Assembly: GCA_036389135.1 (NCBI GenBank)
Contig: DASVQP010000043.1
Span: forward strand, 38,278 to 102,277
Origin: Longimicrobium sp.
GTDB lineage: Bacteria; Gemmatimonadota; Gemmatimonadetes; Longimicrobiales; Longimicrobiaceae
Reading direction: 5' to 3'
Length of the DNA stretch: 64,000 nucleotides
Numbering within the stretch: the first letter of the stretch is position 1; each line of letters starts with the position of its first letter. Under the pieces are notes generated by a model. The model was not told the origin of the DNA and made no database searches. It saw only the letters and a program-made list of their open reading frames with translations. Positions 8,297 to 15,348 of this stretch are shown one piece after another. The position numbers and the translations under genes are program-made.

Positions 8297-9535
8297 TCAA
8301 CCGTCGGCGGGCCAGCCGAAGCGGATGACCATGCCCTGTCCTGAGCCTGGGCGGAGGCGGGCGCCGAAGCGGGCCATCGCGGGGACGGCGGGGTTGGGCT
8401 CGGTGCGCAGCGTGGCGTGCAGCGCCGCGACCGAGGCGGGGTCGCCGAAGCGGGCGATGCTCTCGGCGGCAAAGGCGCGGCGCGTCCAGTCGGGCGAGCC
8501 GAGGGCGGTCCAGAGCACGTCGGGGCGCGGGCTCAGGCGCATGGAGCCGACGACCAGGACCAGCGCGGCGCAGGCTGCCGCCGTCGCAAAGGATGCCGCG
8601 AAGGATGGGGCGGGGCGCGGGGCAGGGGTCAGGATCGCGCGCAGCCTCAGGCGGAGCTGTCCACGGCGGAGGAAGCCGGCCGCCACGATCGCCGGGCCCA
8701 CCGCGCCGAAGCCGCGGGCGCCATCGGCGATGCGCAGGAGGCACTCGGCGTAGTCGGAGGGGCGGACGCCGGCGCGAAGGACGCGCTCGTCACAGGCCCG
8801 CTCCCGCTCGGTGCCCAGGCGGTGCGCGGCCCACCAGGCGCCCGGGTGGAACCACCAGAGCGCGCACGTCAGGTGGGCGAAGAGCTGGAGGAGGCAGTCC
8901 AGCCGCCGCACGTGGGCCAGCTCGTGGAGGAGGACGGCGCGGCGGTGGGATTCCGGCCACCCGTCCGCGTCGGCGGGAAGGACGACGGCGGGGTGCAGCG
9001 TGCCCCAGGTGAGCGGCGTGCCGATTCCCGCCGCGCGCAGAAGGCGCACGCGGCGCCGCACCCCCAGCGCGGCCGAGCACTCGTCCAGCAGCGCCAGCCA
9101 GCCCGCATTCTCCACCGGCCGGGCGCGGCGCGAGAGGAGCGCGACGGCGGTCCATCCCCACGCGAGGCGACCCAGCACCAGCGCGGCGCCGGCCATCCAG
9201 GCGATCCCCAGCACTGTCGTCCAGGGCAGGGTGAGCGCGCCGGGCCAGCTCTGCGCCACCATCGTGGAGCCGATCGCGATCATCGGCTCGGCCAGAACGG
9301 AGGGGACCACGTGGGCGCTCCAGTGCAGCGGGAGCATGCGCAGCTCCGGCAGCGGCAGCAGCGCGACCAGCGCCGCCGCCCAGAGCTGCGCCCGCACGGA
9401 TGCGGGGGCGCGGCGAAGGAGGAGGGCCGCCGCGGCCAGGATCAGCAGCAGGACGGTGGCCCGCAGTGAGGTGGCGTAGCGGAGCCAGGCCCACTCCGGG
9501 CTCCACACCGGGTCCAGCGCCATCCACCCGTTCAC
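8297..9535 (-). CDS. BlaR1-type M56 membrane metallopeptidase with HEAT-like tail
   Basis: The product is 412 aa. It begins at GTG, overlapping the blaI stop by four bases (GTGA). The N-terminal half has several membrane segments, then LLHELAHVRRLD with His204-Glu205-x-x-His208, and WWFHPGAWWAAHRL plus ERERACDERVL, all typical of M56 gluzincins that cut BlaI/MecI repressors. In place of the penicillin-binding sensor domain of classical BlaR1, the tail ends with LGSPDWTRRAFAAESIARFGD, which reads like HEAT repeats. The signal sensed is therefore unlikely to be a beta-lactam bound covalently. An ATG at 9523 is an alternative start. Confidence 0.85.
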   Translation of the reverse strand: MNGWMALDPVWSPEWAWLRYATSLRATVLLLILAAAALLLRRAPASVRAQLWAAALVALLPLPELRMLPLHWSAHVVPSVLAEPMIAIGSTMVAQSWPGALTLPWTTVLGIAWMAGAALVLGRLAWGWTAVALLSRRARPVENAGWLALLDECSAALGVRRRVRLLRAAGIGTPLTWGTLHPAVVLPADADGWPESHRRAVLLHELAHVRRLDCLLQLFAHLTCALWWFHPGAWWAAHRLGTERERACDERVLRAGVRPSDYAECLLRIADGARGFGAVGPAIVAAGFLRRGQLRLRLRAILTPAPRPAPSFAASFATAAACAALVLVVGSMRLSPRPDVLWTALGSPDWTRRAFAAESIARFGDPASVAALHATLRTEPNPAVPAMARFGARLRPGSGQGMVIRFGWPADG

Positions 9536-9927
9536 CGCCCCTCCTCGCGCTCGCGGCGGATCATCTCGACCAGCTCGTCGCGCTCCCTGGGCGTCAGCGG
9601 GCGCTCGGAGAGGTCCAGGAGCGTCGCGACGGCGGCGCGGGGCGAGCCGCCGAAGAAGGTGCGCAGCAGGTGCGCCGCCGCCGAGCGCTGCGCGGAGTCG
9701 CGCGGCACGGTGGGGAGGTAGATGTGGCGTGGGCCATCCTTTTCGTGCTTCAGGTGCCCCTTGTCCTCCAGAATGCGCAGCATGGTGCGCACGGCCGTGG
9801 CGCTGGGCGGGTCCGGGAGGCGCTCGTGGATCTCGGACGCGCTCGCCCGCCCCAGGCGAAAGACCACGTCCATGATCTGGCGCTCGCGGCGGCTCAGCTC
9901 GGCGTCGGGTGAGGTGTCGGAAGGCAT
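9532..9927 (-). CDS. blaI: BlaI/MecI/CopY family repressor
   Basis: The product is 131 aa. LSRRERQIMDVVFRLGRASASE is the first helices of the winged helix, followed by ATAVRTMLRILEDKGHLKHEKDG (recognition helix and wing) and a C-terminal dimerisation helix with LSERPLTPRERDELVEMI. BlaI-type proteins repress until cleaved by the partner M56 protease, here translated from the overlapping next gene. A perfect inverted repeat lies 40 bases upstream and overlaps the likely -10, fitting autorepression. The ATG encoding MPSDTSPD at 9925-9927 was chosen because the sequence upstream covers the operator. Confidence 0.9.
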   Translation of the reverse strand: MPSDTSPDAELSRRERQIMDVVFRLGRASASEIHERLPDPPSATAVRTMLRILEDKGHLKHEKDGPRHIYLPTVPRDSAQRSAAAHLLRTFFGGSPRAAVATLLDLSERPLTPRERDELVEMIRREREEGR

Positions 9928-9966
9928 CGGCGGAGGGCGGGGCGTGCGAGGGAGGTGGATCGCTCT

Positions 9967-9986
9967 GGTGCCAAGATAATGGCACC
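9967..9986. promoter_or_regulatory. Palindromic operator upstream of blaI
   Basis: GGTGCCA, AGATAA, TGGCACC is a perfect seven-base inverted repeat with six-base spacer. On the minus strand TTGCCT lies about 16 bases before TTATCT inside the dyad, so bound repressor would cover the -10. The divergent kinase gene starts 110 bases away and might also respond. Confidence 0.6.
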
Positions 9987-10096
9987 CCCGGGCGAAGGCA
10001 AGGAAGACGTGCGGGCTCCACCGTAGCGGCACCGGGGTTGCACGCATATCCTGTTGGCAGCGAAGGCATTCAAGCTTCTCCAGGAAGACGGGTCCC

Positions 10097-11581
10097 GTGG
10101 AGCAGATATTTATCCGTTTGTTTGAAGAGCGGTTCGGCAAGCCGCCGGCCTCCATCCTCCAGATCGAGGGCGATGGCTCCAGCCGCGCGATGTACCGCTT
10201 GATCGGCGACGCCATGGAGACGGCGGTGGGCGTTGTGGGCCCCGACCGCGACGAGAATCGCGCCTTCCTCTCGTACTCGCGCGCATTCCGCTCCATCGAC
10301 CTTCCCGTGCCCGAGATCTACGCGGTGGACGAGGAGGCGGGGCTCTACCTGGAAGAGGACCTGGGCGAGACGACGCTCTTCGACGCCATCGTCGAGGCGC
10401 GCGCGGAAGACCCGGGGGCCGACTTCCCCGCGGCCATGATCCCCGTCTACAAGCGTATCCTGGAGCTCCTCCCCCGCTTCCAGGTGGAGGGGGGGAAGGT
10501 GATCGACTACTCGGTGGCGTACCCGCGCGCCGCGTTCGACCGCCAGTCGATCCTGTGGGACCTGAACTACTTCAAGTACCACTTCCTGAAGCTGGCGCAC
10601 GTCGACTTCAACGAGGCACGCCTCGAAAAGGACTTCCGCCGGCTGACGACGTTCCTGCTCGCGGCGGACACGCGCCACTTCCTGTACCGCGACTTCCAGA
10701 GCCGCAACGTGATGCTGCGCGACGGCGACCCCTGGTTCATCGACTACCAGGGCGGCCGCCGCGGCGCGCTGCAGTACGACGTCGCGTCGCTGCTGTACGA
10801 TCCCAAGGCGGGGATCCCGGAGGCGCTCCGCGAGCAGCTGCTGGAGCACTACCTGGACGCCCTCCACGAGCACCTCCCCAGGGTGGACCGCGAGCGCTTC
10901 CGCCAGCACTTCCGCGGCTACGTGCTCGTGCGCATCATGCAGGCGATGGGGGCGTACGGCTACCGCGGCTTCTTTGAGCGCAAGCCGCGCTTCCTGCAGA
11001 GCGTGCCCGGCGCCATCCGCAACATCGAGCGGCTGCTGGAGACCGGCTTCGTGGCGCTTGAGCTCCCCGAGCTGCGCACCGTCTTCGAGCGCATCTGCAA
11101 CAACGCGGCGCTGCGGAAGTCGCAGCCCAAGCCCCTTCCCGGGCTCACGCTGTACGTCGGTAGCTTCTCGTACAAGGGCGGCTATCCGGACGACTCGGGC
11201 GGGCACGGGGGCGGCTTCGTCTTCGACTGCCGCGCCGTGCACAACCCGGGGCGCTACCCGGAGTACGCGCCGCTCTGCGGGTGCGACGAGCCCGTGACCG
11301 AGTTCCTGGAGACGCTGCCGGAGACGGTGGAGTTCTGGGAGAACGTGCGCGAGCTGGTGGAGCGTCAGGTGGGGGTGTACCTCACCCGCGGCTTCCAGTC
11401 GCTCAGCGTGTACTTCGGGTGCACGGGTGGGCAGCACCGCTCCGTCTACTTCGCGGAGAAGCTGGCGGCCCACCTGCGCACGTACTACCCCTCGGTGAAC
11501 GTGGTGCTCAGCCACCGCGAGGAGGGGAAGTGGCCCGCGCGCCGCGCCGCCGCCGAAGCCGCCGTGGGGGCCGGGGTCTGA
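10097..11581 (+). CDS. AmgK-like sugar kinase (APH fold) fused to RapZ C-terminal domain
   Basis: The product is 494 aa from GTG, with AGGAAG about nine bases before it. Residues 1-330 are an aminoglycoside-phosphotransferase fold: YLEEDLGETTLFD, YRDFQSRNVML (catalytic Asp199, metal-binding Asn204) and PWFIDYQGGRRG. The RDFQSRN/DYQ wording is that of AmgK, the anomeric MurNAc/GlcNAc kinase of cell-wall recycling. Residues about 355-490 match the C-terminal domain of RapZ: LYVGSFSYKGG, VFDCRAVHNPG and FGCTGGQHRSVYFAEKL (from Phe440). In RapZ this domain binds glucosamine-6-phosphate. The RapZ N-terminal P-loop is absent. A MurU-like gene follows three bases later. Inferred: an amino-sugar kinase with a built-in phosphosugar sensor. 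Confidence 0.8.
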   Translation: MEQIFIRLFEERFGKPPASILQIEGDGSSRAMYRLIGDAMETAVGVVGPDRDENRAFLSYSRAFRSIDLPVPEIYAVDEEAGLYLEEDLGETTLFDAIVEARAEDPGADFPAAMIPVYKRILELLPRFQVEGGKVIDYSVAYPRAAFDRQSILWDLNYFKYHFLKLAHVDFNEARLEKDFRRLTTFLLAADTRHFLYRDFQSRNVMLRDGDPWFIDYQGGRRGALQYDVASLLYDPKAGIPEALREQLLEHYLDALHEHLPRVDRERFRQHFRGYVLVRIMQAMGAYGYRGFFERKPRFLQSVPGAIRNIERLLETGFVALELPELRTVFERICNNAALRKSQPKPLPGLTLYVGSFSYKGGYPDDSGGHGGGFVFDCRAVHNPGRYPEYAPLCGCDEPVTEFLETLPETVEFWENVRELVERQVGVYLTRGFQSLSVYFGCTGGQHRSVYFAEKLAAHLRTYYPSVNVVLSHREEGKWPARRAAAEAAVGAGV

Positions 11582-11583
11582 GC

Positions 11584-12312
11584 GTGGACGCACTGATCCT
11601 GGCGGCCGGGCTGGGTACGCGCCTCCGGCCGCTGACCGACCACACCCCCAAGGCGCTGATCGACGTGGGCGGCGTCCCCATGCTGGAGCGGGTCGCCCGC
11701 CGGCTGATCGAGGCGGGCGCGGACCGGCTGATCGTCAACACGCACCACCTGGGCGAGCAGATCGCGCGCTACGTGGAGGAGCGCGGCGGCTTCGGCGTGG
11801 AAACGGTCATCTCGCACGAAGAGGGCGAGCCGTTGGAAACGGGAGGCGCACTCGTGGCCGCGACCGACCTGTTCCGCAAAGACGCGCCCTTCTTCGTCCA
11901 CAACGCAGACATCCTCACAGACCTCCCGCTGGCCGAGATGTACGCGGCGCACGTGCAAGCCGGCGACCCGCTCGCCACGCTGGCGGTGATGGAGCGCCCC
12001 AGCACGCGCGGCTTCCTCTTCGACGACGCGGGGCTGCTGGGGCGGGTGGACGAGACGAAGAAGCTGGACATCCGCGTCCGCCCCGCCGTGGGCGAGGCGA
12101 AGGCGGTGCCGTTCGCGGGGGTGCACGTGATCTCGCCGCGCATCTTCGGGCTGCTGACGGAGCGGGGCGCATTCTCGGTGCTCGACCCGTACCTGCGCCT
12201 GGCCGCCGCCGGCGAGCGCGTCCTCCCCTTTCGCGTGGACGGCCGCCTGTGGCTCGACATCGGCCGCCCGGAACAGCTCGAGGCGGCCAGGGCGGCGGTG
12301 GCGGCGGGGTGA
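11584..12312 (+). CDS. Sugar-1-phosphate nucleotidyltransferase, MurU-like
   Basis: The product is 242 aa from GTG, two bases after the kinase stop. LILAAGLGTRLRPLTDHTPKALI is the nucleotide-binding loop (read as LAAGLGTRLRPLT, then PK). FFVHNADILTDLPL has the metal-binding Asp, and GVHVISPRIFGLL and WLDIGRPEQLEAA close the fold. The length is that of MurU, which makes UDP-MurNAc from MurNAc-1-phosphate, rather than of longer GlmU or RfbA enzymes. Coupled to an AmgK-like kinase, it would complete the two-step recycling bypass. Specificity for MurNAc is inferred from context only. Confidence 0.83.
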   Translation: MDALILAAGLGTRLRPLTDHTPKALIDVGGVPMLERVARRLIEAGADRLIVNTHHLGEQIARYVEERGGFGVETVISHEEGEPLETGGALVAATDLFRKDAPFFVHNADILTDLPLAEMYAAHVQAGDPLATLAVMERPSTRGFLFDDAGLLGRVDETKKLDIRVRPAVGEAKAVPFAGVHVISPRIFGLLTERGAFSVLDPYLRLAAAGERVLPFRVDGRLWLDIGRPEQLEAARAAVAAG

Positions 12313-12373
12313 CCCGTCGCTGGAATGCCTCTTGCCCCGTCGCGCCGCCCACACACGACGCACGGAAAAGGGG

Positions 12374-12985
12374 ATGCCGATGAGAAGGACAATACAGGTG
12401 GCGGCGATGCTGGCGCTGGCGGCTTCGGCGGGGGCGTGCTCCCGCGGCGGGCAGGCGGTGGAAGACGGCGAGCCGGCCACGCAGGAGCACAAGGTGGGCG
12501 AGGCGCAGGACGAGCGTCAGTCGCACCAGGCGTCCGAGGCGGACCAGTCCGGCCAGAACCCCGGCGCGCCGCGCAACGTGCGCGACCCGGTGAGCGGGAT
12601 GTCGCAGGCGGGCGCGCTGACGGCGCTCAACAACTCCGGGGTGTCGGGCAACTTCAGCATGATGCCCGCCGGCAACGGCACCACGGTCAACATCTCGGTG
12701 AACGCGCCCACGGGTGGGTCGGGCGGCTTCCGGGTGTCGGTCAACCAGGGCCCGTGCAGCCAGCTGGGCGCACAGGTCGCCGAAGTCGGGCAGGTGCAGG
12801 TGGGCGGGGCCACGGTGTCGGGGCAGACGTTCACGCTGGCTGTCCCCACCACCCAGGTGATGAACGGCGAGCACGCGCTGGTGGTGTACGGCGGCACATC
12901 GCAGCCGGTGGCGTGCGCCAGCATCCCGCGCAACGCGCCCGTCCCCGGCACCACCGGCACCGCGCCCCCGCCGCCTGCCGGCTGA
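12374..12985 (+). CDS. Small lipoprotein with CHRD/SodC-like beta domain
   Basis: The product is 203 aa. A hydrophobic start (MRRTIQVAAMLALAASAGAC) ends in a lipobox. A charged Glu/Gln-rich linker follows, then SGNFSMMPAGNGTTVNISV, GPCSQLGAQVAEVG and LVVYGGTSQPVACASIP. Two cysteines and the repeated beta pattern resemble CHRD or Cu/Zn superoxide dismutase-like folds, but the copper-binding histidines are absent, so no enzymatic role is claimed. The first of two close ATGs (MPMRR) was chosen because of the GGAAAAGG before it. It is followed by a good terminator. Confidence 0.65.
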   Translation: MPMRRTIQVAAMLALAASAGACSRGGQAVEDGEPATQEHKVGEAQDERQSHQASEADQSGQNPGAPRNVRDPVSGMSQAGALTALNNSGVSGNFSMMPAGNGTTVNISVNAPTGGSGGFRVSVNQGPCSQLGAQVAEVGQVQVGGATVSGQTFTLAVPTTQVMNGEHALVVYGGTSQPVACASIPRNAPVPGTTGTAPPPPAG

Positions 12986-13008
12986 CGGCGAACGGCCCAC
13001 GAACAGGA

Positions 13009-13045
13009 GCGCCCCCGATCCACGAGCGTCGGGGGCGCCTTCTTG
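13009..13045 (+). terminator. Rho-independent terminator
   Basis: GCGCCCCCGA at 13009-13018 pairs perfectly with TCGGGGGCGC at 13029-13038, followed by CTTCTTGTTGT. It lies 23 bases after the lipoprotein stop and ends the kinase/transferase/lipoprotein unit. Confidence 0.8.
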
Positions 13046-13111
13046 TTGTCCGCTCGACATCCCGTCTACATCTCACGCGGCGACGCGGAGGCGTGGAGAA
13101 CTGCAACAGCG

Positions 13112-13160
13112 AGCTCACACAGAGACACGGAGCCACAGAGGAAAGAACAACAGGAGAGGT
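13112..13160 (+). repeat. Family I repeat copy
   Basis: CTCACACAGAGACACGGAG, CCACAGAGGAAAGAACAACAGG. Same head as the copy at 2146-2230 (CACACAGAGACCCGGAG, then AAAACAACAAGG). Confidence 0.6.
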
Positions 13161-13193
13161 GCTCACCCCTCGCCGCGAACCCGGATCTACGCG

Positions 13194-13265
13194 AACGCCC
13201 CTCCCCCAGGTAGTTATTGGGGGAGGGGCCGCGAGGTGACGAGCGGGGGTGGGGGCCCGCCCCCC
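13194..13265. repeat. Family F hairpin repeat docked at ctaG stop
   Basis: CGCCCCTCCCCCAGGTAGT, TATT, GGGGGAGGGGCCGCGAGG, TGACGAGCGGGGG. The CTCCCCC/GGGGGAG stem brackets AGGTAGTTATT. A nearly identical copy lies at 44652-44717. In both cases the next three bases are the TAG stop (CTA on plus) of a minus-strand gene. Confidence 0.8.
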
Positions 13266-14147
13266 CTACGTCTGCGGGAACGCGGGCGGCTTGATGACCA
13301 GGCCGGAGCGGGCCAGCTTCCGCGACCTCGTCTCGTCCGCGGTGACCTCGGGGACGGTCCAGCGGAAGTAGACGACGGTGATGGCGATCCACAGCATCAG
13401 CCCGCCGGGGACCCACATGATCACCCCCCCCAGCCGCTGGTCGTCCAGCGGCGAGATGGGGAAGAGGCGCGGGGCCTCCACGTACCAGCGGTACAGCTCC
13501 GTCTCCGAAAAGGTGATCAGCGCCGCCGAGACCATCATCGGAATGCCGAGCACGAAGAGGTAGACCATCTGCAGCGCAGGCGCGATGCGCGGAAGCTCCT
13601 TCATGGGGCTCATCACCGGCCACCACATGATGGTGCCGGTCACCATGATGGTGAGGTGCATGGCCACGTGGACGCCGTGGTTGCGCATCATCAGGTCGTA
13701 CGGACCCGGAAAGTGCCACGCCAGGAAGATGGTGTTGTTGAGCGCGAACGCCACGATGGGAAAGGTGAGCAGCCGCGCCACGAACGCCACCGGCCGCAGC
13801 CGCACCGCGGGGCGCAGCATCCAATCCGGAATGCCGTACAGCAGAAACGGGGGCATCACCAGGATCAGCACCAGGTGCTGCACCATGTGCGCGCTGAACA
13901 GGAAGTAGTCGCTCAGCTCGTGCAGCGGCCCCTGCAGCGAAAGGAACATCGCCGCCATCGCGAACGTGAACGAGGCCACCTTCTTCGCCGGCACCGGCTC
14001 CGACCCGGGAAAGCGGCCGCGGAGCGGCCCGATCAGGAGGAAGTAGGCCGCTCCCAGCAGGAGCCACCCCACCATGAACTGCGGATATACCTTCCACTCC
14101 TGCCAGGAGAAAGACTCCTGGTGCAGGAGCGCGAGCGTCATCGTCAT
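13266..14147 (-). CDS. ctaG: Cytochrome c oxidase assembly protein, caa3-type CtaG family
   Basis: The product is 293 aa with about seven membrane segments: LGAAYFLLIGPLRG, FTFAMAAMFLSLQGPLHELSDY, MVQHLVLILVMPPFLLYGIP and further C-terminal pairs. FSAHMVQH and TIMVTGTIMWWPV match the caa3_CtaG family, implicated in copper delivery to the oxidase. It is the last gene of the oxidase cluster, 161 bases after subunit IV, separated by a strong GC hairpin and a tandem repeat. The tail ends directly at repeat F. Unlike the mitochondrial-type Cox11/CtaG it has no single-anchor periplasmic domain. Confidence 0.85.
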   Translation of the reverse strand: MTMTLALLHQESFSWQEWKVYPQFMVGWLLLGAAYFLLIGPLRGRFPGSEPVPAKKVASFTFAMAAMFLSLQGPLHELSDYFLFSAHMVQHLVLILVMPPFLLYGIPDWMLRPAVRLRPVAFVARLLTFPIVAFALNNTIFLAWHFPGPYDLMMRNHGVHVAMHLTIMVTGTIMWWPVMSPMKELPRIAPALQMVYLFVLGIPMMVSAALITFSETELYRWYVEAPRLFPISPLDDQRLGGVIMWVPGGLMLWIAITVVYFRWTVPEVTADETRSRKLARSGLVIKPPAFPQT

Positions 14148-14183
14148 TCCGAACTGCCTGTTTAGGTTCCCGCCTGAAAAGCC

Positions 14184-14308
14184 GGAGCGGGGCGGGGCTC
14201 ACTCCCCCGCCCCGCTGCGGAAAGGGATTGGGGATGGGGGATGAGGAACTGCAAGTCCGCGCTCGCCTCCCCATCCCCTCATCCCCTCATGCCCTCATCC
14301 CCTCATCC
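14184..14308. repeat. GC hairpin and CCCCTCATC tandem repeat between ctaF and ctaG
   Basis: AGCGGGGCGGGG (14186-14197) pairs with CCCCGCCCCGCT (14205-14216). GGGGATGGGGGATGAGG is then mirrored by about five tandem units of CCCCTCATC or CCCCTCATG ending at 14308. The next bases are the TAG stop (CTA on plus) of the subunit IV gene. Confidence 0.7.
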
Positions 14309-14659
14309 CTAACTCCCCAGCGCCGATCCCGCCCGCGGCAGCACCTGCTGCACGATGTACATCGCGCCGATCACCAGGATCGCCAGGGCGGCGGGGAAGA
14401 TGAAGATCCCCGTGAAGATCTTGTGGTCGAACTTGAGGTGCATGTAGTACATCACCACCGTGATGAACTTGGCGGCCGAGAGGATGGCGATGACCGCCGC
14501 GGCCATGCCGGCGTTCAGGATGCCCCAGTCCTCTTCCGCGTAGTACGCCAGGATCTCGAACACCGTCATGATGGTGAGGATGACCCCGATGATGACGTAC
14601 TGCCTCGGCCCCGGATGGGTGTGCTGGTCGTGCGCGATCTCGCGCTGCTCGCTGCTCAT
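14309..14659 (-). CDS. ctaF: Cytochrome c oxidase subunit IV
   Basis: The product is 116 aa with three membrane helices: YVIIGVILTIMTVFEILAYY, AAVIAILSAAKFITVVMYYM and FIFPAALAILVIGAMYIV. The order and the MYYMHLKFD loop are typical of prokaryotic COX4. It starts seven bases after the subunit III stop, so it is co-translated with it. The role is structural support of the oxidase rather than catalysis. The short His-rich N-terminus (HDQHTHPG) is common in this family. Confidence 0.85.
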   Translation of the reverse strand: MSSEQREIAHDQHTHPGPRQYVIIGVILTIMTVFEILAYYAEEDWGILNAGMAAAVIAILSAAKFITVVMYYMHLKFDHKIFTGIFIFPAALAILVIGAMYIVQQVLPRAGSALGS

Positions 14660-14666
14660 CGTCGGT

Positions 14667-15308
14667 TCACTTGATCAGGTAAACGAGGGCAAAGATCACG
14701 ATCCAGATCACGTCCACGAAGTGCCAGTACAGGCCCGCGATCTCCACGCTCATCGAGCGCTCCGGTCCCAGCTGGTTCTTCACCGCCAGCATCCCCAGCG
14801 TGCTCAGGTAGATCACCCCCACGAAGACGTGGGCCCCGTGGAACCCCGTAAGCAGGAAGAAGGTGCTCCCGAACAGGTTGGTCTGCAGCGTCAGCCCGGC
14901 GTGGTAGAAGTGGTTGAACTCGTACGCCTGGAAGCCCAGGAACACGAGCCCCAGCCCCGCCGTGGTGAAGAGCCAGAGGATCGCTCCCTTGCGGTCGGCG
15001 CGCTGCACCGCGGCCAGCGCCAGCACCATCCCCAGCGAGCTCATCAGCAGCACGAAGGTGCTCAGCGAGGTCAGTGGGATGTCCAGGATGCCCTGAGACT
15101 CCTGGCCCCCCAGCGTGCGGCCGGCGTGCGGGAGGGGGCCGGTCAGGCTCCGTCCCTTGTACGCCAGGTAGGTGGCGATCAGCGATCCGAAGAGGAGGCA
15201 CTCCGACCCGATGAAGGTCCAGAACGCCATCTTCCGGTTGTCCAGCCCGGTGCTGGTGTCCAGGTGCGCGGGGTTCGCGGCGTGGTCGGCCGCGTTCACG
15301 ATGCTCAC
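14667..15308 (-). CDS. ctaE: Cytochrome c oxidase subunit III
   Basis: The product is 213 aa with five membrane segments. KMAFWTFIGSECLLFGSLIATYL, FLLTGFHGAHVFVGVIYL and IAGLYWHFVDVIWIVIFALVYL (read as separate segments) carry the conserved Glu of SECLLFG, the FHGxHV motif and the WHFVDVIW ending of COX3. It lies 40 bases downstream of subunit I in the same operon. It has the seven-to-five helix reduction seen in caa3 enzymes, where the first two helices belong to subunit I. Confidence 0.9.
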   Translation of the reverse strand: MSIVNAADHAANPAHLDTSTGLDNRKMAFWTFIGSECLLFGSLIATYLAYKGRSLTGPLPHAGRTLGGQESQGILDIPLTSLSTFVLLMSSLGMVLALAAVQRADRKGAILWLFTTAGLGLVFLGFQAYEFNHFYHAGLTLQTNLFGSTFFLLTGFHGAHVFVGVIYLSTLGMLAVKNQLGPERSMSVEIAGLYWHFVDVIWIVIFALVYLIK

Positions 15309-15348
15309 GTAGCGTATCTCTCCGTCCCGAGGCTCGGGGTCGTCAGGC

